In this document: positions 1-8,898 of the stretch, in pieces
How positions within the stretch are numbered: the stretch's first letter is position 1
How the letters are laid out: every line of letters begins with the position of its first letter
NCBI GenBank assembly: GCA_002162955.1
Contig: MABD01000018.1
Location: 270,902 to 334,901 of the forward strand
Source of the DNA: Gammaproteobacteria bacterium 45_16_T64
Lineage (GTDB): Bacteria; Pseudomonadota; Gammaproteobacteria; Pseudomonadales; Ketobacteraceae
Length of the DNA: 64,000 bases
Reading direction: 5' to 3'
The notes under the pieces: model-generated
Databases searched by the model: none
What the model was told of the DNA's origin: nothing
Seen by the model: the letters and a program-made list of their open reading frames with translations, nothing else
Position numbers and translations under genes: made by a program

Positions 1-1178
1 TCGCGGGCAATGAAAAGAGCGAGTTGGATTTCGCGATGGTTGAGATAGAACTGCTTATTGCCTATGTATCTAGGATAGGGATACCGGTTAAATCAACACT
101 GATCAAATCTAGCCTGCAGTCAAGGAAGGAGTTTCAGACAAAAGGGGGATTGTCAGCGACGGGTGAGGCCCAATTTTGGACTGACTACAATCAGCTTATC
201 GGATTAATAAAACCAGCCACATTAACGAGCATACAGCACACAAGCCCATCACCTTTATGGGCGGAGAGAAATCATCGTACGATACGACAAGTAAAATGTG
301 TTCCGTGGTATTATGGCACTGCAGTATTTGTGATCATACTAATTACTGTAGTTTTGCAATCTTATTACATGATAGGGGTGGATGTACTGAACAAAACCAG
401 TGTTCTTTTTGAAAAGCGCAATAAAGTAAGGATCGAATTAAAGAAAGAAACTAGATTAATAGAGTCGAATAATAGTGAAGCGTCACTAGAATCTCGTATT
501 CAATTACAGCAGAAAGAGACGATGCTTGATCAGAAATTTGATGCAAATAGAATTCTATTATTCCAATGGAATGGCGTGTGGAAATTCGGAGAGGGAGTCA
601 ATGCTGAGTTCTCTCACTATGATAATTATATATATAGCCAAAAAGTAGATAGATTACATCAAGATATAGTTCGCGAAGAGAATAGATTAGAGGGGGATGC
701 GGATCTTATTGGGATAAGCGACATCATTAGAAGACTTAAACTCGAATCATCTAAAGTAGAAGTTGCCAGACAATTAGGTATGTCGAGGAATTTATTTTTT
801 AGAAATCAACTGCAAGCGGAGTATATGCTAAATTTGCTTTCTGGATATGCTCTTCCTCTATTGTTTGGTTGCCTGGGTGCGTTTACGTTGGTGTTACGTT
901 CCATTCATAGTGCGTTTCAACAGGGAACGTTCACACTAAAGCACCGATTGGATTATAATCTTAGGGTTGTTCTCGGCGGTGTTATGGGAATCTCGAGTGG
1001 TCTTTTTTTTGGCGAAGATCAGGCTGCTTCGGTGGGGCAATATTCCCCTATGATGATAGCATTCTTGATTGGATATAATGTGGAGATCCTTTTTTCTATG
1101 ATGGATAACTTAGCAAACCGTTTGGCCATTGAATCAAAAGCCAGTGCGCGTAAAGGTTCGAAGTCAATTAAACCCTAA
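1..1178 (+). CDS. Membrane protein of unknown function, 5' end outside window
   Basis: The reading frame is open to the left edge of the window, so the true start probably lies upstream; an internal TTG at 24 gives 384 residues. Counting from that TTG, there is a hydrophobic segment at about 96-118, a charged, probably coiled-coil stretch at 125-260, and three more hydrophobic segments at about 268-290, 313-329 and 341-358. The last part, with 'AFLIGYNVEILFSMMDNL', resembles the C-terminal membrane end of many uncharacterised bacterial proteins. I do not recognise a named family and assign no function. An IS6-type remnant begins 14 bases after the stop. Confidence 0.7.
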   Translation, partial: AGNEKSELDFAMVEIELLIAYVSRIGIPVKSTLIKSSLQSRKEFQTKGGLSATGEAQFWTDYNQLIGLIKPATLTSIQHTSPSPLWAERNHRTIRQVKCVPWYYGTAVFVIILITVVLQSYYMIGVDVLNKTSVLFEKRNKVRIELKKETRLIESNNSEASLESRIQLQQKETMLDQKFDANRILLFQWNGVWKFGEGVNAEFSHYDNYIYSQKVDRLHQDIVREENRLEGDADLIGISDIIRRLKLESSKVEVARQLGMSRNLFFRNQLQAEYMLNLLSGYALPLLFGCLGAFTLVLRSIHSAFQQGTFTLKHRLDYNLRVVLGGVMGISSGLFFGEDQAASVGQYSPMMIAFLIGYNVEILFSMMDNLANRLAIESKASARKGSKSIKP

Positions 1179-1192
1179 TATACGCAAAGTCT

Positions 1193-1645
1193 GGTTCCGT
1201 CGCATTCAGCGAATGCGATCTCATTGCATTGTAGAATGCATATCTCAAAACCCTATCAAACTGAGCAATTCATGATCACCATACTTCAATGCGTGCGTAG
1301 GTAGCGTGCATATCCTCTCAGCTATCGAAAAATTGAAGAGATAATGACTGAACGTGGTATCAAGATTGATCATAGTACATTGAATCGACGGGTTGTTCAC
1401 TACGCACCGAAGCTCGAGAAAACCTTCCATAAAGAGAAGACACGACCAGGTGATCGCTGGATAATGGACGAAACCTATTTAAACGTAAAAGACCAATGGC
1501 GCTACTATTATCGGGCAGTCGATAAAGAGGGAAATACGATTGATTTCCGTCTCACAGCTAAGCGTGACACCAAGGCAGCTCTACGTTTCTTCAACAAAAC
1601 CGTTTTGATGCTTTTCACATCAAATGTGAGGTTTGCGACGAAACC
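1193..1645 (+). mobile_element. Internally deleted IS6-family insertion sequence remnant
   Basis: The left end ggttccgtcgcatt (1193-1206) resembles the IS6-family terminal repeat, which begins GGTTCTGTTGCA in related elements. A matching inverted end tttgcgacgaaacc lies at 1632-1645, and the two ends agree at 11 of 14 positions. Only the N-terminal and early catalytic part of the transposase remains between them, so the central and 3' part has been lost. The flanking 8-mers (caaagtct and gcattagg) are not a target duplication. The element cannot move on its own. Confidence 0.75.
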
Positions 1646-1652
1646 GCATTAG
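1251..1652 (+). pseudogene. IS6-family transposase fragment with in-frame stop
   Basis: The frame reads 'PYQTEQFMITILQCVRR', then a TAG at 1302-1304, then 'RAYPLSYRKIEEIMTERGI'. That matches the start of IS6/IS26-type transposases, where the stop position is normally a Tyr in an RWY motif. After the stop the homology continues through 'DHSTLNRRVVHYAPKLEK', the first catalytic Asp in 'WIMDETYLNVK', and 'RAVDKEGNTIDFRLTAKRD'. It ends near 'LRFFNK' (about 1605); the remaining codons are unrelated tail sequence. The second Asp and Glu of the DDE triad are missing. The 102-residue frame from ATG 1344 is only the downstream part of this broken gene. Confidence 0.85.
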
Positions 1653-1653
1653 G

Positions 1654-1935
1654 ACACAATGTTCCCAGCCCTCCATAAACGTCAGGGGTTATTTTTCAAC
1701 CACCTACTCACGTTTATGTCATTAATTTTTACACCGTAATATAAACGTCACAATATTCTGCTACTTGTATCTAACAATCTAGGCTACTCTTTTAGTCTTA
1801 ATGACACTAGGCCATTAATACGATAAAAAACTCTCACATCTATTACTTTCCCAAGGCAGCCCATTAATACCCAGCGCCCCACAAATACTGTTGTATATCA
1901 GATTGCGATCAAGCATTTATTTTACGGTGTAACAA
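1654..1935. other. AT-rich intergenic region upstream of the LysR gene
   Basis: About 280 bases between the IS6 remnant and the LysR-type gene. No coding frame, repeat or recognised operator was found. It presumably carries the promoter of the downstream regulator, but I could not pick a convincing -35/-10 pair. Confidence 0.4.
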
Positions 1936-2865
1936 ATGGACTTTAAGCAAAATACAAAACAAATTGGATCTATTCAAATTTTCTGCAAAGCCGCAGAGCT
2001 ATCAAGCTTTACCGCCGCGGCAAATGCACTCGGCATTACCCCTGCGGCAGTCAGCCGATCGGTCGCCCGAGTTGAGGAAAAATTGGGCGTAAAGTTATTT
2101 GCGCGAACCACTCGACGAATTCGCTTAACGGATGACGGTCAATTGTATTTTGAACAGTGCTCAGAGGCGCTACGAAAAATCGACGATGTTGAGAAGATGA
2201 TCACTGGCAATTTATCCGCGCCAAAAGGTACGTTAAAAATAAGCGTACCGACCACCTACGGCTACTTTCGAGTGTTACCGGTTCTTACTAAATTTAAAGC
2301 ACTCTACCCACAGGTCACGCTTGAGATCGACATATCCAATAGGACTATTGATTTCATTGAAGAAGGTTTTGATCTGGCTATTAGACTAGGCCAACCCAAA
2401 GACTCTCGCCTCGTTGCTCGACGAATAGAGGCAGCAACCCTCGGTGTTTATGCCTCGAAGAAATACCTAGAAGAACACGGAACACCACAAACTCTGCACG
2501 ATCTTAAAAGCCATGAATGCATTCAATTTATCACGCCAAGTACAGGCAAACCCCTACCGTGGGTTTTTCTCGATAATGGCGAGGAAATCGAACCTGCTTT
2601 TAACAGTAGCATTCGCTTCTCAGGGGATGTTCTGGGTTGTGTCGGGTACGCATTGGCCAACGGTGGATTATTTCAAACCTATGACTTTATCGCAGGACAA
2701 TCCCAATACCAGGACCTAATAGAAGTCCTCGCACCTTACCGGGGGCGTTCTCGTTTTTTTTCCATCATATATCAACAAAACCGAATGCTCTCAGCAAAAG
2801 TGAGAGTATTTATCGATCTTTTGGTTGAGGAATGCCAGCTATCGATGAATAAAGAAACACACTAG
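1936..2865 (+). CDS. LysR-family transcriptional regulator
   Basis: A DNA-binding regulator of 309 residues, the usual LysR length. The N-terminal winged helix-turn-helix is at about 10-69, with the typical 'SFTAAANALGITPAAVSRSV' recognition region and 'LGVKLFARTTRRIRLTDDG'. The periplasmic-binding-protein-like effector domain follows at about 95-300 ('GTLKISVPTTYGYFRVLP', 'DLAIRLGQPKDSRLVARRI'). These features place it among the many LysR proteins of the CrgA/DsdC-like clade; effector and targets cannot be read from the sequence. It is transcribed alone and convergent with a small Cys-rich gene, so its neighbours suggest no obvious target operon. Confidence 0.92.
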   Translation: MDFKQNTKQIGSIQIFCKAAELSSFTAAANALGITPAAVSRSVARVEEKLGVKLFARTTRRIRLTDDGQLYFEQCSEALRKIDDVEKMITGNLSAPKGTLKISVPTTYGYFRVLPVLTKFKALYPQVTLEIDISNRTIDFIEEGFDLAIRLGQPKDSRLVARRIEAATLGVYASKKYLEEHGTPQTLHDLKSHECIQFITPSTGKPLPWVFLDNGEEIEPAFNSSIRFSGDVLGCVGYALANGGLFQTYDFIAGQSQYQDLIEVLAPYRGRSRFFSIIYQQNRMLSAKVRVFIDLLVEECQLSMNKETH

Positions 2866-2882
2866 CGTTAATCCGAAGAGCA

Positions 2883-3077
2883 TTACATTCTCCGCGCACA
2901 CTTTTGCATACATAATTTTTGTATTGAATATTTCGATTCACAATCCAGGCAACGAAAATCTTGCGCACTCAAAAGGTCATTCATGATTAAGTAGTGAATA
3001 ATATCAACACTGAGTTCTAACTTAACCGAATTGCTTATTTCTTGAGCTAAAACCAAATCAGGTAAAGCACACCCCAT
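2883..3077 (-). CDS. Small Cys-rich protein behind a Fur-like box
   Basis: A 64-residue protein I do not recognise. The ATG at 3077 is preferred over the GTG at 3080 because a GGAGG sequence lies six bases upstream of it. The N-terminal two thirds is mixed helical. The C-terminal third carries C43-x2-C46 and C56-x3-C60 plus basic residues, a pattern that could bind a metal or Fe-S centre (inference). A Fur-like operator sits about 50 bases upstream, so iron-repressed expression is predicted. It could resemble small iron-responsive proteins such as the bacterioferritin-associated ferredoxins in role, but the cysteine spacing is different and I do not assign that. Confidence 0.6.
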   Translation of the reverse strand: MGCALPDLVLAQEISNSVKLELSVDIIHYLIMNDLLSAQDFRCLDCESKYSIQKLCMQKCARRM

Positions 3078-3127
3078 CACGCACCTCCAGGCAAAGTCCT
3101 TTAATAACAGAAGTCACACACATAAAT

Positions 3128-3146
3128 GATAATAATAACTATTCTC
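3128..3146 (-). promoter_or_regulatory. Fur-like box upstream of the small Cys-rich gene
   Basis: Read on the minus strand, the 19-mer GAGAATAGTTATTATTATC matches the classical GATAATGATAATCATTATC Fur consensus at 14 of 19 positions by my count. The site is embedded in a longer imperfect palindrome (aaatga...tcattt, 3124-3150). It lies 51 bases upstream of the ATG at 3077, a suitable operator distance. Confidence 0.6.
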
Positions 3147-3195
3147 ATTTAGTCAAGTAATGGTGCATCATATCTTGGGTTTCAACCTAGGTACA

Positions 3196-4473
3196 TTAGC
3201 TCTTCTCATCATAACGTTTGAAAATAGCATGTAATTTATCCAATACACGCTGATTCTGTAAAATGGATACATGTCCCTCATTAAACCCTTTTACTTCAAC
3301 TGCTTGATCTTGCGCCGCATAGGCCAGCACACTCGATAAGGCAACGGTGCCATCATTACTTTCAAATCCAACTAAACGATTCTGCTTGATACCGAAAAGA
3401 AGATGGTGAGGTAATTGATTGGGCAACGGGGGTTTAAAAAGATCCGATAGATACTCGCTATCAGGTTCCATATCAAACCATACCGGAATCACCGCTGGCG
3501 CGTATTCAACGCCTATTTTAGCTGCTTTATGCCCACCCCAGGGGGTCGAGATGCTAGTAAACGATCGTAGGTACTCGCATCCACCCAACTCTGAACATTG
3601 ATTTAGGTAACCCCGTACTAACAACCCACCCATACTATGCGCCACGAGGTGCAAGTCTTTTACACCATAGCGACTATTCAAGGTATTCATGAAATTAAAC
3701 AGGCCTTTCGCCTGAATGCCCAAGCGGAACCCAGACGCATAATACAAGACCCAGGGTTGATATTTATCCGTATCCAAATTATCGATCAAGTACTTAAAAT
3801 TTAACGGCGAACCATCCATTCCGTGCACAAACAACACTGGCGTCTTAGCCGGGTCGTAGGGTTGCATAAAATGAATGCCGGCGCCTCCATCCCAAATAAA
3901 TGACATCGGGCTCCACATTCCCTTGTGTGACTGCTCTGGGGAAAAAATAGGGTCCTCCAAAGAACTCACCGTCCCCATATTGACCTCAATCCCCGCAATA
4001 TAAGACAGCTTTGTTTCTGCTAGCCGCGTAAGATTAGCAGGGGGTGGGGATGAGTTTTTATCATGGGCCTGTAAAGTAATTTCGATCTCAGCAGAGGTGC
4101 TCTGAGGGTCAAATACAGCAGGGTCAATTTTATACCAGCCATAAGGCTCAAACGCTTGCAGAGTAAGGTCGTTATTCACATCGCTAAAAGCAAACATATA
4201 AGAGGGCGTCACTTTTGCACGATACTCAAAGGCACCTGGCTGCTCAACGACTCGGTAACCTAGCACTTCATTAGCGTGTTCATCCTGCAGCAAAACAATA
4301 ACAACAGGGGACTTTTCATGGCCCTTACCTTTAATAATTCCTCTGAGGGGCTGGTATTCTATATTTACCGCCTCGATATACCGAAGGTCTTGCGTAAGCG
4401 CCCGATAATCGGCGCACCCGGTGAGCAGAAAGACGCCCAAAAACACCAAACACCCTATTCCCCATTTACCCAT
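3196..4473 (-). CDS. Lipoprotein alpha/beta hydrolase (esterase/lipase-like)
   Basis: A 425-residue predicted lipoprotein: the signal peptide ends in a lipobox LLTGC with Cys20 as acylation site. The second half is an alpha/beta hydrolase: oxyanion strand 'LFVHGMDGS' (about 215-222), nucleophile elbow 'LVAHSMGG' with Ser280, then a candidate Asp in 'SNDGTVALSS' and His in 'EGHVSIL' near the C-terminus. 'STPWGG' after the elbow is typical of lipase/PGAP1-like esterases. The first 190 residues form an additional domain of unknown fold, possibly beta-rich. Substrate is unknown; a membrane-anchored, periplasm-facing esterase or lipase is the likely role. GGGGA lies nine bases before the ATG. It is divergent from cinA. 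Confidence 0.85.
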   Translation of the reverse strand: MGKWGIGCLVFLGVFLLTGCADYRALTQDLRYIEAVNIEYQPLRGIIKGKGHEKSPVVIVLLQDEHANEVLGYRVVEQPGAFEYRAKVTPSYMFAFSDVNNDLTLQAFEPYGWYKIDPAVFDPQSTSAEIEITLQAHDKNSSPPPANLTRLAETKLSYIAGIEVNMGTVSSLEDPIFSPEQSHKGMWSPMSFIWDGGAGIHFMQPYDPAKTPVLFVHGMDGSPLNFKYLIDNLDTDKYQPWVLYYASGFRLGIQAKGLFNFMNTLNSRYGVKDLHLVAHSMGGLLVRGYLNQCSELGGCEYLRSFTSISTPWGGHKAAKIGVEYAPAVIPVWFDMEPDSEYLSDLFKPPLPNQLPHHLLFGIKQNRLVGFESNDGTVALSSVLAYAAQDQAVEVKGFNEGHVSILQNQRVLDKLHAIFKRYDEKS

Positions 4474-4669
4474 ACCGATATATCCCCTAGCGGCTATCTC
4501 ATCTGCTTTCTATTTCTTTGCCCCCATACTACACAAGCAATCATGAGTTTTCTCTTTCAATGCCTCAAATTCAGAATGAGCAGCAAGACATCTTGTCGTT
4601 AACTCAGTTAGGGGATACCCTTGCGAACATAAAAGCACCGAGCTGCGATACGTTAAGGAGAAACACACG

Positions 4670-5938
4670 ATGAAGATTGAGATGATTTGCACTGGAGAAG
4701 AAGTGCTATCAGGGCAAATAGTCGATACCAATGCCGCCTGGTTTGGCAATCAGCTGATGGACCTCGGCATAGAAATGGAGCGCCGAGTCACGGTCGGTGA
4801 TCGTTTGGAAGACCTCACCGCTGTTTTTCAAGAACGTAGCCTATACGCTGATGTGATTATTGTTAACGGCGGCCTCGGACCTACTACTGATGATATGTCG
4901 GCACTTGCCATGGCAAACGCCAAGAACGAAGCGCTAGTCGAAAACACCCAATGGCGAGAAACGTTGGAAGCCTGGTACTCCGATAGAGGGCGTACAATGC
5001 CCGCAAGTAATGCAAAGCAAGCGCAGCTCCCCGCCACTGCCATCATGATAGACAACCCCGTTGGCACTGCCTGCGGGTTTCGCGTTAAACTCAATCGCGC
5101 CTGGCTCTTTTTCACCCCAGGGGTTCCTCACGAATTTAAGCAAATGGTGCAAGAGCAATTTATTCCCTTTATTCAACAGGAATTTGATTTAGAAGAAACG
5201 ACCCAACTACAAAAGCTACTCACTTTTGGCATCGGTGAGTCGACGCTAGCCGATGAGCTTGATCAATTACCCATTCCAGAACATATTACAATGGGTTATC
5301 GCTCTTCAATGCCCCATATAGAAATCAAACTATTCGCCCGCGGAGAGAATGCAATAGAAGCGTTGCCGGATGTTACTGCAAGGGTGAAAGCAGTACTTGG
5401 TGATGCGCTTGTTTCCGAGAACCACCCAACGCTCGCGGCTGAAATACATCACTTACTATTACAACAGAAAAAAACACTGAGCTTGGCGGAATCCTGCACT
5501 GGCGGCTTAATCGCCAGTCAACTCGTCGATTTCCCTGGCAGCTCGAACTACTTGCAACACTGCCTAGTCACCTATTGCAACGCCGCGAAAACGACGCTAT
5601 TGAATGTATCCGAAGCCATCATCAATCAATACGGTGCGGTATCGATAGAAACGGTTGAAGCAATGGCCTCTGGCGCAAGAAACATTCTCGACAGTGACTA
5701 CGCTCTCGCTACCAGTGGTGTTGCCGGGCCTGATGGAGGCTCTGACGATAAACCCGTTGGCACCGTCACCATTGCTTTGGCGTCTAAGAGCGCTATATGG
5801 AGTCAACAAGTACATATACCAATCAATAACCGCTCGATGATTAGAACCATCACCTGTGCGATCGCTTACGATATGCTCAGACGTGCGCTACTCGGTAAGG
5901 ATCCCGTCGCGAATTATTCTTTTATCAAAAAACGATAA
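4670..5938 (+). CDS. cinA: CinA-family nicotinamide-nucleotide amidohydrolase
   Basis: A two-domain CinA protein of 422 residues. The N-terminal MoaB/MogA-like domain (about 1-170) has 'GGLGPTTDD' and 'FTPGVPHEF', and in the family is linked to ADP-ribose/NAD-derivative hydrolysis. A linker domain follows, then the C-terminal PncC domain (about 255-415) with 'AESCTGG' and '[10 protein letters not shown]'. Ser275 in SCTGG is the expected catalytic serine that deamidates nicotinamide mononucleotide to nicotinate mononucleotide in pyridine-nucleotide recycling. AAGGAG precedes the ATG. It is not next to recA here. A strong hairpin follows the gene. Confidence 0.93.
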   Translation: MKIEMICTGEEVLSGQIVDTNAAWFGNQLMDLGIEMERRVTVGDRLEDLTAVFQERSLYADVIIVNGGLGPTTDDMSALAMANAKNEALVENTQWRETLEAWYSDRGRTMPASNAKQAQLPATAIMIDNPVGTACGFRVKLNRAWLFFTPGVPHEFKQMVQEQFIPFIQQEFDLEETTQLQKLLTFGIGESTLADELDQLPIPEHITMGYRSSMPHIEIKLFARGENAIEALPDVTARVKAVLGDALVSENHPTLAAEIHHLLLQQKKTLSLAESCTGGLIASQLVDFPGSSNYLQHCLVTYCNAAKTTLLNVSEAIINQYGAVSIETVEAMASGARNILDSDYALATSGVAGPDGGSDDKPVGTVTIALASKSAIWSQQVHIPINNRSMIRTITCAIAYDMLRRALLGKDPVANYSFIKKR

Positions 5939-5949
5939 CACGAATATAA

Positions 5950-5976
5950 CGATACGCACGTATACCGTGCGTATCG
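5950..5976. terminator. Stem-loop between cinA and convergent gene
   Basis: Perfect 11-bp inverted repeat (cgatacgcacg / cgtgcgtatcg) with a 5-base loop, located 12 bases after the cinA stop and 24 bases after the stop of the convergent gene. There is no clear T-run on either side, so it may be a weak or Rho-assisted terminator or simply an RNA 3' end stabiliser. Confidence 0.6.
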
Positions 5977-5999
5977 CCTGCGCATACTGTATAACAATC

Positions 6000-7199
6000 T
6001 TATTTCGGCGACCTGAAAGACCTACCAATAAAATAGGCATCATCCCACACTACGGAAAAATCACCGGCTCCCTGAATAACCTGAATCCCCGCTAACTTAA
6101 CGCTTCTAGATCCACCCGCCGGCACCAAATCAGTAATGACTAGCGATTGCCATTCATCACCATCAACGGGGTCAGCATGTTTGTTCGAGATGGTATGGCG
6201 CCCCTTGCAGTTTTCAAATTCATACCAAGTTGGACGGTAACGACCACCACCGTCTTGAGTTGATCTGCTTAGTCGCTTAAATTGTATGCCCATTTCGAAC
6301 TGCTGTTGTAAACCAAAATTTACGCACTGGCTAAACACCCCAGTACCCATCGATCCTTTTTTTGATGTGATCGTCGTTCTTAAAGCACCCCGAAGAGATA
6401 CGCCTTCATCGCTAATCCATTGGTGATCGGTGGACACCCGCCACTGCTGTGTATCCTCATCAAACCCGCTATTTAATACGTAGTTTTTCCCTAAAGGGCG
6501 TTCATTGAGATCCGGCTGATATTTAGCCTGTGCAACAGCATTCGACGATTCAACGCCCGGCGTAACCGCCATATAGATATTATCCCAAAGACCAAAGGCA
6601 ATGGGTGGCGAATAATCAACACCCAAAAAATCCAATATCCAATACCGCACACTCATCATTACACCAACCGATTGCGCAGACGTACGCTGATTTTGCGCTA
6701 GCTGAATTTTTACCGATCGAGCATTGAGTGCAGCCCGTTGGCCGGCGGCCTGCAATACTTGCCAGCCGTACTGAAGCTTGGGCTCGACATAATTGCCAAA
6801 TTGCCCGCCTTTTTTACAGTACTCATCTTCAAACCAAATAATATTTAACCGGTGCCCACTTGAAATTTCCGGTAAAGACTCATATTTGAAGGAAGCTTGA
6901 AAATCAAAAAGTGATGCCTCTCTCAACGACAGACAAGTTTCGGCCTTCGCTTCATGGATAGTTTTTTTGTCAGCAAGAAAAGGAGCATTCATAAAAATCG
7001 CCGCAGTACCATCCTCACCCTGATCACTGCTCCAAGTGATCAGTGGGGACGTATTCCAGTACTGTAGACGCTGTTGAAAACTGCCGTTATTGACAAAATT
7101 GGTTTCTATCTCTACGTCGCCTAGGGGTGAAGTCGACCATGACAACGTTGAGGTAAACAACCACAGCAACCCAAATAAACCAACCATAATTTTTTTCAT
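6000..7199 (-). CDS. Secreted protein with two carbohydrate-binding-like modules
   Basis: A 399-residue protein with a signal peptide (hydrophobic 4-20, cleavage probably after 'TLSWS'). It has two similar beta-sandwich-like modules. The first begins 'NFVNNGSFQQRLQYW' (about 34-48); the second begins 'NYVLNSGFDEDTQQW' (about 239-253). This Asn/Gly/Phe...Trp opening is typical of CBM4/9-like or related jelly-roll modules found in secreted polysaccharide-acting enzymes. No catalytic domain is present, so the protein is probably a binding or adhesion protein; ligand unknown. Each module contains several Cys residues. Neighbours (cinA and a LysR stub) give no functional hint. Confidence 0.65.
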   Translation of the reverse strand: MKKIMVGLFGLLWLFTSTLSWSTSPLGDVEIETNFVNNGSFQQRLQYWNTSPLITWSSDQGEDGTAAIFMNAPFLADKKTIHEAKAETCLSLREASLFDFQASFKYESLPEISSGHRLNIIWFEDEYCKKGGQFGNYVEPKLQYGWQVLQAAGQRAALNARSVKIQLAQNQRTSAQSVGVMMSVRYWILDFLGVDYSPPIAFGLWDNIYMAVTPGVESSNAVAQAKYQPDLNERPLGKNYVLNSGFDEDTQQWRVSTDHQWISDEGVSLRGALRTTITSKKGSMGTGVFSQCVNFGLQQQFEMGIQFKRLSRSTQDGGGRYRPTWYEFENCKGRHTISNKHADPVDGDEWQSLVITDLVPAGGSRSVKLAGIQVIQGAGDFSVVWDDAYFIGRSFRSPK

Positions 7200-7220
7200 T
7201 TACCGTCTCTCAACTTGCAA

Positions 7221-7450
7221 TTAATTAGGCGACTTATCGTTACGTAATCGCTCGACCATAAGATCAATAAAGGTTCGCACCTTGGCGGTTGCTAACTGCC
7301 CTTCTCGGTGAACAATGTGCGCCGATTTTGCGTCAGGCTCAACATGTTCCAATAAAGCCTTGAGACGACCATCCGCCAAATACTCCGTTACCTGATACGA
7401 TAATAATCACGTAATGCCAAAACCCTCTACTGCCGGCATGGACCAAGAGC
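7221..7450 (-). pseudogene. C-terminal stub of a LysR-family regulator, in-frame TGA
   Basis: On the minus strand the sequence reads 'MPAVEGFGIT', then TGA (7407-7409), then 'LLSYQVTEYLADGRLKALLE' and 'VHREGQLATAKVRTFIDLMV' to a TAA at 7221-7223. This is the unmistakable last part of a LysR effector domain, where the stop position is normally Arg or Gln, consistent with a CGA-to-TGA or CAA-type change. Upstream of about 7450 the frame hits further stops and homology fades, so the DNA-binding half is gone. It is a relic, not a recoded gene. It is not a copy of the intact LysR gene at 1936, as the C-terminal sequences differ. Confidence 0.85.
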
Positions 7451-7526
7451 AAGACGTGAACTACCTAACCATAACAAATTTTGTCCCACAGCCCTTTCCG
7501 TCACTTGGGATAAGGCAAAGAATAGC

Positions 7527-8897
7527 TCATATAGGAGGGTCATACACAAATGCCACCTCAAACGCTAACCCTCCTAACTGAGAGTCCGAAAGCTTAATTT
7601 TCGCTTGATATCGTCGCGCAACAATATCAACAATTGCGAGTCCTAATCCAAAGCCACCGCTCTGTTGATTGCGACTTTTATCTATACGATAAAATGGCAT
7701 CAGTATTTTTTCTCGTGAGTTCGCGGGTATTCCAGGCCCATCATCTTCGACGCAAAAAACAATACCAGCTTCCTGCTTGATTAATCGAATACACACCCTA
7801 TCATCGGCGTATTTTAGAGCGTTTTTTATTACGTTATCAAACACCATCTGAAAATGAATAATATCCCCCGTAAATCCCACATGGGCATGCACATCAAGAT
7901 CGACCACCTTGTCTTTGTGCGCTAACTTCAGCTCAACGACTCTCTCTAACAATAACCCGCTCAAATCCAATTGAGTATTATCTATCACTGGCGCTTCATG
8001 TTGCAGCTTAGAAAAGGTCAACGTCTGATTAACCAACTGTTCCAATTCCTCATTATAACGCAACAAATCACCTACTAGAGGGTTGTCTTTAACCTCCGGT
8101 TGCTGTCGTTGAAGCATCTCTAACGCCAATTGAATTTTACTCAATGGCGTTCGCAATTCATGAGACACTGCGTTCATCATGACCTGTTGTTCTTTAGCGT
8201 ATTGATCTAAGTTATTTGCCATATGATTAAACCCCGCCGCCAATTTATCTAATGGCGACGGCAAGCTCTCGTTGGCTTTGGCCGCGAAGTCACCTTTTGA
8301 CCATGCAACACTGCTATCGACAAGTTCATCGATATGACGCCCGATACGATTAACCATCAATATCATTATTCCTGCGATAAGCAACAGTAATGCCGCCATG
8401 CTGCCCCGGATGATATGCATCGTGATATATTCTTCACGCTGCTCTCGCGCCCAGTGAATAGAGGCCTCAGGGCTAAGGTCCTGTTGATCACGGTCTGGGG
8501 CCATATCAGAAAGAATCAACCATTGCTGGCTACTCTGCAGCGGACGAGCGGAAATATAACCTTCCTCTTCCGCGCTAAAAATTGTCACATTACCTTTTTG
8601 TGTAATAACGTCAACCGAGTCGATATATTGCCGAAAATCAGTATCATCGATAAGGCTCACGACAAAGAAATATTCATCACTCACCTGTTGAATTAGCGCC
8701 ACATCAATTTTATGCTCTTCCCTCCATTGCTTGACTAACGATTGAGCCGCCAACTCAGTATCAATATAGAAATCTTCGTAGTCAGATTGATAATCAACAT
8801 AACCTGTCACTCCAACAAAAACGCAGCCAATAATAAATAATGCCGCTAAAATACTTAAATACAACTGCAAAAATAAGGACGACCCGAACCTCACCAC
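7527..8897 (-). CDS. Sensor histidine kinase (OmpR-partner type)
   Basis: A 456-residue membrane sensor kinase. TM1 is at about 12-33, a periplasmic sensor region spans 34-162, and TM2 lies at about 163-182. HAMP follows (183-235), then HisKA with phospho-accepting His246 in 'AVSHELRTPLSK', and a HATPase domain with N box 'NVIKNALKYA', G1 'DDGPGIP' and G2 'GFGLGLAIV'. The GTG start at 8897 has GGAG upstream and sits one base after the stop of the response regulator, so the two are co-transcribed. The layout (short periplasmic domain, HAMP, OmpR-type partner) resembles RstB of enterobacteria, but I do not claim orthology. The signal sensed is unknown. Confidence 0.92.
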   Translation of the reverse strand: MVRFGSSLFLQLYLSILAALFIIGCVFVGVTGYVDYQSDYEDFYIDTELAAQSLVKQWREEHKIDVALIQQVSDEYFFVVSLIDDTDFRQYIDSVDVITQKGNVTIFSAEEEGYISARPLQSSQQWLILSDMAPDRDQQDLSPEASIHWAREQREEYITMHIIRGSMAALLLLIAGIMILMVNRIGRHIDELVDSSVAWSKGDFAAKANESLPSPLDKLAAGFNHMANNLDQYAKEQQVMMNAVSHELRTPLSKIQLALEMLQRQQPEVKDNPLVGDLLRYNEELEQLVNQTLTFSKLQHEAPVIDNTQLDLSGLLLERVVELKLAHKDKVVDLDVHAHVGFTGDIIHFQMVFDNVIKNALKYADDRVCIRLIKQEAGIVFCVEDDGPGIPANSREKILMPFYRIDKSRNQQSGGFGLGLAIVDIVARRYQAKIKLSDSQLGGLAFEVAFVYDPPI

Positions 8898-8898
8898 G

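Noticed and set aside
4510..4749. 79-residue minus-strand open frame overlapping the start of cinA
   Set aside because: Overlaps the cinA ribosome-binding site and start; no signal of its own.
7407..7409. TGA in the LysR stub read as selenocysteine
   Set aside because: LysR proteins do not use selenocysteine, no SECIS-like hairpin is seen, and the upstream half of the gene is missing; decay explains it better.
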